64,000 nt of DNA, from assembly GCA_001302245.1 (NCBI GenBank), contig LGYU01000001.1, positions 205,183-269,182 of the forward strand, written 5' to 3'. Of this stretch, positions 17,327 to 25,975 are shown in pieces. The DNA comes from Chitinophagaceae bacterium PMP191F (GTDB lineage: Bacteria; Bacteroidota; Bacteroidia; Chitinophagales; Chitinophagaceae). Each line of letters starts with the position of its first letter. The first letter of the stretch is position 1. The translations under genes were made by a program, and so were the position numbers. Under the pieces are notes generated by a model. The model was not told the origin of the DNA, ran no database searches, and saw only the letters and a list, made by a program, of their open reading frames with translations.

Positions 17327-17463
17327 CCGGAAAACACCAATATGCATACATCTATCAACAGGCAGCCACCATTTGGCCTGGCTTAATTCAGCGACATTGA
17401 ATAGCCAATAGATCTTTCTTCCGGACTTCTTTAGAACCACACAAAGGGACACGAGGAGAGGAA

Positions 17464-17550
17464 TTAGGCTTTAGCTGTTAGCCATAAGCAGCGAGTCTTG
17501 ATCAACTTCTCAACATTTCAACAAATTACCCCTTGCGCCTTGCCCCCTAT
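17464..17550. repeat. repetitive spacer, left member of an inverted repeat pair
   Basis: The first part (17464-17488) matches 7114-7138 at about 21 of 25 positions. The second part (17488-17550), containing GATCAACTTCTCAACATTTC and ACCCCTTGCGCCTTGCCCCC, matches the reverse complement of 24837-24899 at roughly 85 percent by eye. The two lie just outside the sigma-FecR-SusC-SusD operon. Confidence 0.65.
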
Positions 17551-17744
17551 ATTTTCTTTCTTCCACACAGAATTTCTCATTTTTCAATGTCACTGATTAC
17601 AACTCTTTGTAACAGATTTAATAAACAGACTATCAATTAAATCGGTTGTTGGTTATAGTTGTACTAGACATCGTTTTTTAGAAGATATAAAAGTTCAGAA
17701 TGCAACTAACTTGCGTTTTTACGAAAATGTTTTTTAAGTTTGTT

Positions 17745-18362
17745 ATGAAACCAAAACGATTGCAACAGACTGCTGACGATATCCTGATAACCCATTGGGA
17801 TGATTTTTTAAAGGGGGACGCATCTGCATTTTCACAGATAGTGCAGTCATGCTATCCTGATCTGTTTCGGTATGGAAGCAGGTTCAGTGCCGATGACGGA
17901 TTGGTAAAGGACTGCATCCAGAATGTATTCCTCACTTTGTGGAAAAACCGTTCCACTGTCAGTCATACCGGGTTTGTTCGTTTTTATTTACTGAAATCAT
18001 TACGCCGCGAGATTCACCGTCAACTGAAGCAGGACAAAAGGATGGGAGACATTGAAGAACTGTCCAACACCCTGTTCGATATCAGCGTAAACCCTGAGTT
18101 GCGCATGATAGATCATGAAATAGCCGGAGAATTAACGCAGAAGATCAGGCGAGTGCTGGAAGGTCTTTCCATGCGCCAGCAGGAGATTATTTACCTGCGT
18201 TTCTATGCCAATGCCGATGCTGACGAAATAGCACGTATTATGTCTATCAGTCGTCAGTCGGTATACAACTTGCTGCACGAAGCATTGAAAAAACTAAAAA
18301 GCTACGCTGAAAATTTCCTTATTTCTGTACTACTGTTTTTCCCCTTGTTAAGATTTTTTTAA
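17745..18362 (+). CDS. ECF-type RNA polymerase sigma factor (SusC/D-linked)
   Basis: Sigma region 2 runs over about residues 20-85, with the polymerase-binding VKDCIQNVFLTLWKNR helix, and region 4 over about 125-185, with LSMRQQEIIYLRFYANADADEIARIM (helix-turn-helix, split: LRFYANADADEIARIMS) and SRQSVYNLLHEALKKL. After region 4 the protein ends in a hydrophobic tail, FLISVLLFFPLLRFF. The start at MKPKRLQQ is preferred; an ATG 15 codons upstream is in frame. It should direct transcription of the linked SusC/SusD genes under control of the FecR protein encoded 73 nt downstream, by analogy with characterised Bacteroidota systems. Confidence 0.9.
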   Translation: MKPKRLQQTADDILITHWDDFLKGDASAFSQIVQSCYPDLFRYGSRFSADDGLVKDCIQNVFLTLWKNRSTVSHTGFVRFYLLKSLRREIHRQLKQDKRMGDIEELSNTLFDISVNPELRMIDHEIAGELTQKIRRVLEGLSMRQQEIIYLRFYANADADEIARIMSISRQSVYNLLHEALKKLKSYAENFLISVLLFFPLLRFF

Positions 18363-18435
18363 AAAAGTTTCTCAACGGCCAGTAGATTATTGCAGGTTGC
18401 CCCTGTTTACCTGTATACAATGCTAAAACTTCCGG

Positions 18436-19563
18436 ATGGAGTATAGTGAATTTAATAATATCGAAGATTTCATTACCGATGCATCTTTCAGGAACTGGGT
18501 ATTGCACAATGATGCAATGGCCAGGCAGTTCTGGAAGGAATGGGCGCAGGCAAATCCAGACAGGCAGTACACCATGAACAATGCAGTGGCATTGCTGAAA
18601 ATGTTGCAGGAGGGGGGGAGGGCGTTGTCGGCAGATGTGGTGAACCACGAAGTGAATGCCATCCTGGAAAAAATAGCGTCGGACAATGTTGTAGAAACAG
18701 CAACGGAGGCAGAAGTGATCGAAATGCCACCATCACGTATCCGAAGGGTATTCAGGTACTGGATAGCTGCTGCTGTGATGGTGCTTGTTAGTGCGGGAGC
18801 ATGGTATTACATCCGTTGTTATGTTGTTGCTGCCAATGTGTATGAATCGTACGAAGCGTTTGCAGAAGAAGTAAAGAATAATTCGTTTGAGTATATCAAC
18901 AATGCTGATACTTCGCAACAGGTGCGACTGGCAGATGGCAGCGAAGTACTGTTATCAGGAAAAAGCAAGATCACCTATTCAAAAACAAGTACGGCAATAC
19001 GTGAAATATACCTGGAAGGCGAGGCATTTTTCAGGGTTACCAAAAATCCTGCACAGCCTTTCATTGTATACACAAAAGATATTGTAACCAAAGTATTGGG
19101 AACCAGCTTCTGGGTAACGGCGTTTGCAACTGATAAAAGAGCCACTGTAATAGTAAAGACCGGTAAAGTATCTGTATTCAAAAGAGTAAATTTTACCGAA
19201 AAGAACATGAAGGCTTTTGAGCTGGGCGGATTGGTGGTTACCCCGAATCAACAGGTGGTGTTTAATTACCTGGACAAAAATCTGCACAGGGCACTGATTG
19301 AAAAACCTGTAGTACTTGACACTACCGCGCGTCATCATTTCAACTTTGATGCAACTCCTATCAAGGAGGTGTTCAGTGTAATGCAGAAAGCGTATGGTAT
19401 CAATGTTGTTTTTGATGAAGAATTACTTAGTTCATGCTCCCTGTCTGCAAATATGGGAACGGAATCTTTCTACGAAAAATTGGATTTGATTTGCAAGACC
19501 CTCAATGCCCGATACGAAATAATAGACGGAAATGTAGTGATTACGTCTAGTGGATGTCGTTAG
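18436..19563 (+). CDS. FecR-family anti-sigma factor
   Basis: The N-terminal 90 residues are the cytoplasmic sigma-binding part; a single TM helix follows (about 97-116, YWIAAAVMVLVSAGAWYYI). The periplasmic FecR domain (about 150-260) shows VRLADGSEVLLSGKSKITY and YLEGEAFFRVTKNPAQPF. The last 75 residues form the STN-like DUF4974 domain (FDATPIKEVFSVMQKAYGINV). Such proteins hold their sigma factor until a signal arrives from the STN domain of the partner SusC. Its genes neighbour fit exactly: sigma upstream, STN-bearing SusC downstream. Confidence 0.92.
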   Translation: MEYSEFNNIEDFITDASFRNWVLHNDAMARQFWKEWAQANPDRQYTMNNAVALLKMLQEGGRALSADVVNHEVNAILEKIASDNVVETATEAEVIEMPPSRIRRVFRYWIAAAVMVLVSAGAWYYIRCYVVAANVYESYEAFAEEVKNNSFEYINNADTSQQVRLADGSEVLLSGKSKITYSKTSTAIREIYLEGEAFFRVTKNPAQPFIVYTKDIVTKVLGTSFWVTAFATDKRATVIVKTGKVSVFKRVNFTEKNMKAFELGGLVVTPNQQVVFNYLDKNLHRALIEKPVVLDTTARHHFNFDATPIKEVFSVMQKAYGINVVFDEELLSSCSLSANMGTESFYEKLDLICKTLNARYEIIDGNVVITSSGCR

Positions 19564-19601
19564 TTTTTAAAAAAGTATAGCAATTCTTTTTACAGCATTA
19601 A

Positions 19602-19638
19602 AAAAGCCGGCAATGTTTGCGCCATTACCAGCTTTTCG
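19602..19638 (+). terminator. terminator-like hairpin between FecR and SusC genes
   Basis: AAAAGCCGGCAATG (19602-19615) and CATTACCAGCTTTT (19623-19636) pair at 12 of 14 positions around a 7 nt loop. The U tract is short (four T). It would separate the regulatory message (sigma, FecR) from the SusC/SusD message, which then needs its own promoter between it and 19717. Confidence 0.45.
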
Positions 19639-19716
19639 ATAATCCCTGTAAAGGTCTGAATGTGGACTTTACCGGGCTGTTTGTCTATTTGTTAACAGTT
19701 CAAACAATTGCAATTT

Positions 19717-22700
19717 ATGAAAAAATTGACTCAATCAATCGCTTTAGCTATTATGAAAATCTCCCTTGTTCAACTGATTATATTGCTGGGCGCATTCTGT
19801 TCATTTGCAAAACCAACGGAGGGACAAAGCGCATTGGATCAACAGGTTACACTACATCTGAAGAATATCCGTATCAAAAACGTGCTGAGTGAAATAGAGA
19901 AGATGTCTGACGTAAAGTTTATTTACAGCCCCGAACTGATACGTTCTTCGCGCAAGGTAGATGTGGTGGCCAACCGTAAAAAACTGGAACTGGTATTGCA
20001 GGAACTGCTGACCCCTTTGGATGTACGCTTTGAATTACAGAAACTCCGGTACAGCTATATTGTATTAACACGGGCAGATGTTATGGAAAAGGCTGCGGAG
20101 CAGGGCATGTATAACAATGTGCTATATGCTGATACTTTTCGGTTAGCTGGTACAGTGAAAGATAAAACGAATACACCGCTGGAAGGTGTTACGGTGGCGC
20201 TGAAAGGGAGTTCAGTGGCTACGATGACCAACCAGCAGGGAGGGTTTGTATTGAAGCTGACTGAAAAAAGTGCGATACTGGTATTTTCTTATACCGGTAT
20301 GGAGTCGCAGGAAATGACTGTAACCAGCGGTACTCCTGTAACTGTATCATTGGTACCACGTGTAAACACCTATGATGAAATTATAGTAGTGGGTTACGGA
20401 CAACAAAAGAAAAGCCTGGTAACAGGTGCCATCTCTTCTGTTAAAGCCGATGAACTGGCTACCGTTTCTTCCACACGTATTGAACAGGCCCTGCAGGGTA
20501 GAACTGCCGGTGTAACTGTATTACCTGCATCGGGCTCGCCCGGGAGCGGCATGCGCGTGCGCATCAGGGGTACAGGATCAAACGGAAGTTCTGAACCGTT
20601 ATATATTGTGGATGGTGTTCGTGCAGGCGGCATTGAATATCTCGATCCTTCTGAGATCGCTTCTGTGGAAGTGTTGAAAGATGCGGCATCAGCAGCTATT
20701 TATGGTGCCGAAGGTGCCAATGGTGTTGTACTGATCACCACTAAAATGGGAAAAAGAAATTCAGCGGCAGAGATCTCGTATTCCACACAATACGGTCGTC
20801 AGTCTGTTGGCAGAAAAATGCCCATGATGAATCCGCAGCAGTATGTTGATTATCTGAAAACATCTAATACACCCGTACCTACCGCATTGCCTGACAATAG
20901 CCAGCTTGCCGGCATAAAAGGTACCAAATGGTTTGATGAGATCTTTAAAAATGCACCGCTTCAGCGTCATACACTCAACATCAGTGGTGGCAGTGAAAAA
21001 TCTTCTTACCTCATTGCAGGTACTTTATTCAAACAGCAGGGTATTGTGGGTGGTGATAAAGCCAGGTTTGATCGTTACACTTTCCGTGTAAATACTGATA
21101 ACAGGCTTAAATCATGGCTTACTGTAGGTAATCGTTTCTCTTACTCGCACTTTGCCAGAAAAGGTATTACAGAAGATTCTGAATTTGGTTCTGTTATCAA
21201 CAATGCGTTGATGATGGACCCGATCACCCCGGTGATCTATACAGGAGCACTTCCGGCACATGCCCAGGCAGCCCTTGCCGCAGGCAATCCATTGGTGAAA
21301 AATGCTGATGGATATTACTACGGCATATCGCCTTATATATTTGGTGAAGTAGGCAATCCATTGGCGCAGATGGCTATTACACATACTGAAACCGTGCAGA
21401 ATAAAGTAGTGGGCAATGTGTATGCCGATCTGGAACCGCTGAAAGGTTTAAAGATCACTACCCGTTTTGGTATTGATGCGGCTTTCCAACGCACACATGG
21501 CTGGAACCCTACTTTCTGGTGGTCATCTGAACGTTTGAATACTACTGCCAATACATTCGATCGTAATGATAACTGGTTCAACTGGCAATGGGAAAACTTT
21601 GCTACTTACCAGAAAACGATCGACAATCACAGCTTTACCATACTGGCCGGTACCTCTGCTTTGAAACGTAACTGGAATTATCTGAACGGTACTGCTTCCG
21701 GCATGTTCAAGGAAGAAGACCGACTGGCATACGCCGATTTTGAACCCGATGCACAGGACAGGGTTGGTAGTAATGCCACTATTAATACACTGGTATCTTA
21801 CTATGGTCGTTTGTCATACGACTATAAAGGAAAATACCTGTTGAATGCAACAGTACGCCGGGATGGTTCTTCATTACTGGCACCCGGTCATCAATGGGGC
21901 ACATTCCCATCTGTTTCCGCAGGATGGGTACTTTCCAATGAAAGCTTTTTCTCATCAAACGTAGTGAACTATGTAAAGGTGCGTGGTAGCTGGGGTAAAA
22001 ATGGTAGTTTGTCCAATATCGGCCTGGGACAATATCTTTCAGCTATTACCACACAGGGTATCCTGTATCCTGATGCCAGTGGCAACATGCTGGTAGGTGC
22101 AGCACCTGCCAATCTTTCCAATCCTGATCTGAAATGGGAAACCAGTGAGCAGATTGATATCGGTGCAGATCTTAGCTTTTTAAAAGGACGTTTAAACTTT
22201 ACTGTAGATTATTACAAGAAAACGACCAAAGATCTGCTGACGCCCGGTACTCCTCCGTTGTTTGTAGGTAATACATTGCCCTTTGTAAATGGTGGTGATG
22301 TGCAGAACAGGGGGTGGGAATTTGAAATATCATACAACAATAAAAACAGGAGTAACGGCAACTTCAGGTATGAGGTAGCTGCCAACCTGACCACCATTCA
22401 CAATGAAGTAACCTATCTCAATCCGAATGTGAACCAGATACTGGGAACCAAAGTGGGTACCGGTTGGTCTGCCACTGTTTTCCAGCAGGGATATCCTATC
22501 TGGTATTTCAGTGGTTATAAAACCAATGGCATTTTCCAGACACAGGCCCAGATCACTGACTACCTGGCTAAAACCGGTATTACAGGTTATAACCCCAAAC
22601 CCGGCGATCCGATCATTGTGGATGTGAATGGTGATAAAGTGATCTCTTCTTCAGATTACACCAATATCGGCAGCCCGCATCCGAAATTTGTATATGGTGG

Positions 22701-23163
22701 TCGTATCAATGTGGAGTATAAAGGTTTTGACCTGTTGTTCTTCATCCAGGGACAGGCCGGTAATAAAGTGTTGATGGGCTTTAACCGCGGCGACCGTGCT
22801 ACTGCCAATAAACCTGCCTTTTTCTACGACAGGCGCTGGACGGGTGCCAACAGTACCAACTCATGGTTTGCTCCCAATACATCCAGCGACTATGTGTACA
22901 ACAGCGACCTGATGATCTTCAACGGTTCTTATGCACGCATACGCCAGTTGCAGGTAGGTTATACGTTACCCGAAAAACTGACCAGCCATATAAAGATCAG
23001 GAATGCAAGGTTGTATGTTTCACTGGACGATTTCTTCACATTCACCAATTACCCGGGGCTTGATCCTGAAGCAGGCAGTAACAATAATAACAGTCTGGGT
23101 ATTGACAGGGGTGTATACCCGGTGCCCCGTAAAGTACTGGCAGGATTATCATTTAGTTTTTAA
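19717..23163 (+). CDS. SusC/RagA TonB-dependent outer-membrane transporter with STN domain
   Basis: In order: signal peptide (about residues 1-35), STN signalling domain (about 42-115, VTLHLKNIRIKNVLSEIEKM), carboxypeptidase-like regulatory domain (about 145-220, LAGTVKDKTNTPLEGVTV), TonB-box/plug region starting at IIVVGYGQQKKSLVTGAIS, the SusC plug motif LKDAASAAIYGAEGANGV (about 325) and a 22-strand-type barrel ending in the terminal Phe (LAGLSFSF). The STN domain is the part that signals to FecR. It pairs with the SusD lipoprotein encoded 17 nt downstream to take up an oligomer. No glycosidase is in this operon, so the ligand is unknown. I start at MKKLTQS; an ATG three codons upstream is possible. 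Confidence 0.95.
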   Translation: MKKLTQSIALAIMKISLVQLIILLGAFCSFAKPTEGQSALDQQVTLHLKNIRIKNVLSEIEKMSDVKFIYSPELIRSSRKVDVVANRKKLELVLQELLTPLDVRFELQKLRYSYIVLTRADVMEKAAEQGMYNNVLYADTFRLAGTVKDKTNTPLEGVTVALKGSSVATMTNQQGGFVLKLTEKSAILVFSYTGMESQEMTVTSGTPVTVSLVPRVNTYDEIIVVGYGQQKKSLVTGAISSVKADELATVSSTRIEQALQGRTAGVTVLPASGSPGSGMRVRIRGTGSNGSSEPLYIVDGVRAGGIEYLDPSEIASVEVLKDAASAAIYGAEGANGVVLITTKMGKRNSAAEISYSTQYGRQSVGRKMPMMNPQQYVDYLKTSNTPVPTALPDNSQLAGIKGTKWFDEIFKNAPLQRHTLNISGGSEKSSYLIAGTLFKQQGIVGGDKARFDRYTFRVNTDNRLKSWLTVGNRFSYSHFARKGITEDSEFGSVINNALMMDPITPVIYTGALPAHAQAALAAGNPLVKNADGYYYGISPYIFGEVGNPLAQMAITHTETVQNKVVGNVYADLEPLKGLKITTRFGIDAAFQRTHGWNPTFWWSSERLNTTANTFDRNDNWFNWQWENFATYQKTIDNHSFTILAGTSALKRNWNYLNGTASGMFKEEDRLAYADFEPDAQDRVGSNATINTLVSYYGRLSYDYKGKYLLNATVRRDGSSLLAPGHQWGTFPSVSAGWVLSNESFFSSNVVNYVKVRGSWGKNGSLSNIGLGQYLSAITTQGILYPDASGNMLVGAAPANLSNPDLKWETSEQIDIGADLSFLKGRLNFTVDYYKKTTKDLLTPGTPPLFVGNTLPFVNGGDVQNRGWEFEISYNNKNRSNGNFRYEVAANLTTIHNEVTYLNPNVNQILGTKVGTGWSATVFQQGYPIWYFSGYKTNGIFQTQAQITDYLAKTGITGYNPKPGDPIIVDVNGDKVISSSDYTNIGSPHPKFVYGGRINVEYKGFDLLFFIQGQAGNKVLMGFNRGDRATANKPAFFYDRRWTGANSTNSWFAPNTSSDYVYNSDLMIFNGSYARIRQLQVGYTLPEKLTSHIKIRNARLYVSLDDFFTFTNYPGLDPEAGSNNNNSLGIDRGVYPVPRKVLAGLSFSF

Positions 23164-23180
23164 TCTTAAAGCTTGCAACG

Positions 23181-24707
23181 ATGAAAAAAATACGCATACA
23201 ATATTTAGCCCTTCTCATATTTACACTGACAGTTATTCAATCTTGTTCAAAAAAATTTCTTGAACAGGATGTACCCGGCAGATACCCGGTGCAGGACTTT
23301 TATAAAACAGATGGTGATGCCCTGCAGGCGATGACAGCCGTATATGATGTACTGCAATCTGATTATAATACTGCATGGACCAGTATGTACCTGCTGAAAA
23401 CCCTGCCTTCGGATGAAAGCAATGCAGCAGGAAGCGGCCCTGGTGATCAGCCAAGCTACCAGGCATTGGATAAATTTACTTTTGATGCCGACAATACAGC
23501 AGTGGCAGGCGGCTGGCGTCTTTGTTACTATGCTATTTACCGGGCCAACAAAGTGATCCGCTATGTAGATCCCGGTTCTGATCTCCGTAAAAGAGTAATT
23601 GCCGAAGCAAAAGCTGTGCGTGCATACTGTTATCTTGACCTGGTAACATTGTGGGGGGATGTACCATTGGTACTGGACGATATTCCTGCCGGTGATTACA
23701 CCAAGATCGGTCGTGCCAAAAAAGAAGACGTATATGCACAGATCGCAAAAGATCTTACAGAAGCCATTCCGGTATTGCCTTTAAAAAGCGATTACAGTGC
23801 TGCTGATAAATTCCGCCTGACCAAGGGTGCTGCACAATCCATACTGGGCAAAGCATACCTGTATCAGCAAAAATGGACAGACGCTGCAACCCAGTTTGAT
23901 GCAGTGATTACTTCTCATCAATATGATCTTGCAGCTACGGTAGGCGATGTATTTTCAAGAGCCGGTGAATTTGGCATTGAATCTATTTTTGAGATCAGTT
24001 TTACTGACAAACAAGGCTATGACTGGGGCAACTTTCCATGGGGTGGTCAACCGGAAAGCAATATCCATATTCAGTTGATGGGGCCACGCAGTGATTATTA
24101 TACCAAGGCTCCTGCTGATTCACTGATCGGCGGATGGGGCTTCAACCTGCCCAAAGCCAAATTGTACCAGGCCTATGTGGATGCTGGTGATGTGAACAGG
24201 AGGAAATATACCGTAATGTCTGAAACGGAACTGAAAGCTGCCGGTGGAAACTGGAGTGCTCCCAATGCATGGGATTATGAAGGTTATTTTCAGCGCAAGT
24301 ATGGAACATTCAGCACACAAACCACTTCAGCCAATGGCTCTATTCCCGAACTGAACTATGGTACCAATATACGCCTGATCCGCTATGCAGATGTACTGCT
24401 GATGGCGGCCGAAGCTTATAATAAAGCGAATAACGACGACCGCTCACGCACTGAATTGAAAAAAGTGCGTTTGCGTGCGGGTTTGGCGGAAGTAACGGCC
24501 TCTGGTACAGCATTGTTTGATGCCATTGTAAAAGAGCGTCAGTTAGAACTGGCTTTTGAAGGTGTGCGGTATATTGATCTGATCCGTTGGGGTAAGGCTG
24601 CACAGGAACTGGGGCCGCTAGGTTTCAAAGCCAATAAACACGAGTTATTGCCAATTCCGGCTCAGGATGTTAAAACTGCCGGGGTGAAACAAAATATTGG
24701 TTACTGA
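23181..24707 (+). CDS. SusD/RagB-type outer-membrane lipoprotein
   Basis: The lipoprotein signal ends VIQSC with the lipidated Cys at residue 22, followed by SKKFLEQDVP, the usual SusD opening. TPR-like helices include EAKAVRAYCYLDLVTLWGDVPLV (conserved YF..L...GDVPLV pattern, here about residues 147-168) and the C-terminal signatures IRLIRYADVLLMAAEAYNKA, IVKERQLELAFEGVRYIDLIRWG and LLPIPAQDV. The protein sits on the cell surface as the lid of the SusC barrel and binds the substrate. Length (508) is normal. The gene is followed by a clear terminator. Confidence 0.95.
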   Translation: MKKIRIQYLALLIFTLTVIQSCSKKFLEQDVPGRYPVQDFYKTDGDALQAMTAVYDVLQSDYNTAWTSMYLLKTLPSDESNAAGSGPGDQPSYQALDKFTFDADNTAVAGGWRLCYYAIYRANKVIRYVDPGSDLRKRVIAEAKAVRAYCYLDLVTLWGDVPLVLDDIPAGDYTKIGRAKKEDVYAQIAKDLTEAIPVLPLKSDYSAADKFRLTKGAAQSILGKAYLYQQKWTDAATQFDAVITSHQYDLAATVGDVFSRAGEFGIESIFEISFTDKQGYDWGNFPWGGQPESNIHIQLMGPRSDYYTKAPADSLIGGWGFNLPKAKLYQAYVDAGDVNRRKYTVMSETELKAAGGNWSAPNAWDYEGYFQRKYGTFSTQTTSANGSIPELNYGTNIRLIRYADVLLMAAEAYNKANNDDRSRTELKKVRLRAGLAEVTASGTALFDAIVKERQLELAFEGVRYIDLIRWGKAAQELGPLGFKANKHELLPIPAQDVKTAGVKQNIGY

Positions 24708-24742
24708 GCTATACACAAGCAAGCGTTCACTTGTTCATCAAG

Positions 24743-24776
24743 AGACTGTCCCGGTTTGCCGGGATGGTCTTTTTTA
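24743..24776 (+). terminator. intrinsic terminator of the first SusC/SusD operon
   Basis: AGACTGTCCCGG (24743-24754) pairs with CCGGGATGGTCT (24759-24770), including two G-U pairs, around a TTTG loop, and a T tract follows. It lies 36 nt after the SusD stop. Confidence 0.85.
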
Positions 24777-25132
24777 TAGTCCGAAAGACCGGAAGTCGCG
24801 AAGTCCGGAAGCATGAAGTCGGAGAAAGGAACGAGGTTTAAGGGACAAGGCTCAAGGGGTAAATTGTGAAATGTTGAGAAGTTGATCAGGATTCGCCGCT
24901 AAGTAAGAAGTCTGAAATCGGAGATCTGAAACCTGAAAAGGCTTTAAGTTACAAGCAGTGAGCAAGCACAGCAGTGACTACTCACGATTCACGGTTCACG
25001 ATTGACGATTCAGAACCCAAAAACAGAAACCGTAACTGGCAATCCTAAACCGGTTCGCTAAAAGATTTTTTATACTGCCCGATTTGTGCTTATTTGCGCG
25101 GGGCTTTTCTTGTCCAGGGCCTCTTTTACTGA
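24777..25132. repeat. repetitive spacer, right member of the inverted repeat pair
   Basis: The 24781-25025 part consists of recurring words: CGGAAGTCGCGAAGTCCGGA-type phrases, the 24837-24899 inverted copy of 17488-17550, AAGTCTGAAATCGGAGATCT, and ACTCACGATTCACGGTTCAC. No gene was found. The last 100 nt before the FkbM gene are not repetitive and presumably hold its promoter, but I see no clear consensus. Confidence 0.6.
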
Positions 25133-25882
25133 ATGATAGTAGATTATTACATAAAAGTAGCAGCCAAAAAACTGCTGTACAGGATACACAAATGGTCAGA
25201 AGTTGTTTTCAGACTGGGTGGAGACAGGTATGATTTCCAGACAATAGACCTGCTGAAAGCAAAACTGAAAAAGGATTCCAACTGTATTGACATTGGTGCC
25301 AATGCAGGACATATTTTACAGGAAATACTGAAATATGCTCCCCGTGGCAAACACTATGCTTTTGAACCCTTGCCGCATCTCAATAAATTCCTTAAAAACA
25401 AGTTTGGCAAAAAAGTACAGGTATTTGACTATGCCCTGTCCGATAACAGCCATTCCAGTGTTGAGTTTTCCTATTATGAAAACAGGCCGGCGGTGAGTGG
25501 TTTTAAAGAACGGGCAAGTTTACCCGGATATACCGTTAAAAAACTAACGGTACAAACCATGAAGCTGGATGATGTAATACCTGCTGATGTAGAGATCGAC
25601 CTGATCAAAATTGATGTGGAAGGAGCCGAATACCTGGTATTCCAGGGGGCAAAGGAAACCCTTATCCGCAATAAACCTATTGTATTGTTTGAATGCGGTC
25701 CCGGTGGTGCAGATGAATACAACAGTACACCGGAACAGATCTTTGATCTGCTGAGCGGTTGCGGTTTACAGGTGTCTGTGATTGAATATTATCTTAAAGG
25801 AAATACTGCATTTACCCGCGATGAGTTTGTAGGACAGTTTTACAAGGGATACAATTACTTTTTTGTTGCCTATCCTGCTTAA
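25133..25882 (+). CDS. FkbM-family SAM-dependent methyltransferase
   Basis: The SAM-binding motif I is CIDIGANAGHI (Asp at residue 53, Gly-rich loop 55-58), then YAFEPLPHLNKFL, and the FkbM hallmark KIDVEGAEYLVFQGA near residues 160-175, followed by PIVLFECGP. Size (249) is standard. FkbM enzymes O-methylate sugars or polyketides; in bacteria like this they often act on surface glycans. The gene stands alone with no glycan cluster beside it, so the substrate cannot be guessed. Confidence 0.88.
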   Translation: MIVDYYIKVAAKKLLYRIHKWSEVVFRLGGDRYDFQTIDLLKAKLKKDSNCIDIGANAGHILQEILKYAPRGKHYAFEPLPHLNKFLKNKFGKKVQVFDYALSDNSHSSVEFSYYENRPAVSGFKERASLPGYTVKKLTVQTMKLDDVIPADVEIDLIKIDVEGAEYLVFQGAKETLIRNKPIVLFECGPGGADEYNSTPEQIFDLLSGCGLQVSVIEYYLKGNTAFTRDEFVGQFYKGYNYFFVAYPA

Positions 25883-25975
25883 ATTGCGGATATGTTCATG
25901 GCCGGTACCATGGCATATGTTTTGAAGCACGTTGTATACGGACATGCTTTTTAACCTGCTGTTGTCCGGCACAAT

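Noticed and set aside
17240..17452. 70-codon minus-strand frame across the AGCTCCG palindromes
   Set aside because: It is produced by the repeat element and has no protein-like features.
24781..25025. Possible CRISPR-like repetition in the spacer after the first SusD gene
   Set aside because: There is no constant repeat with regular spacers and no cas gene in the window.
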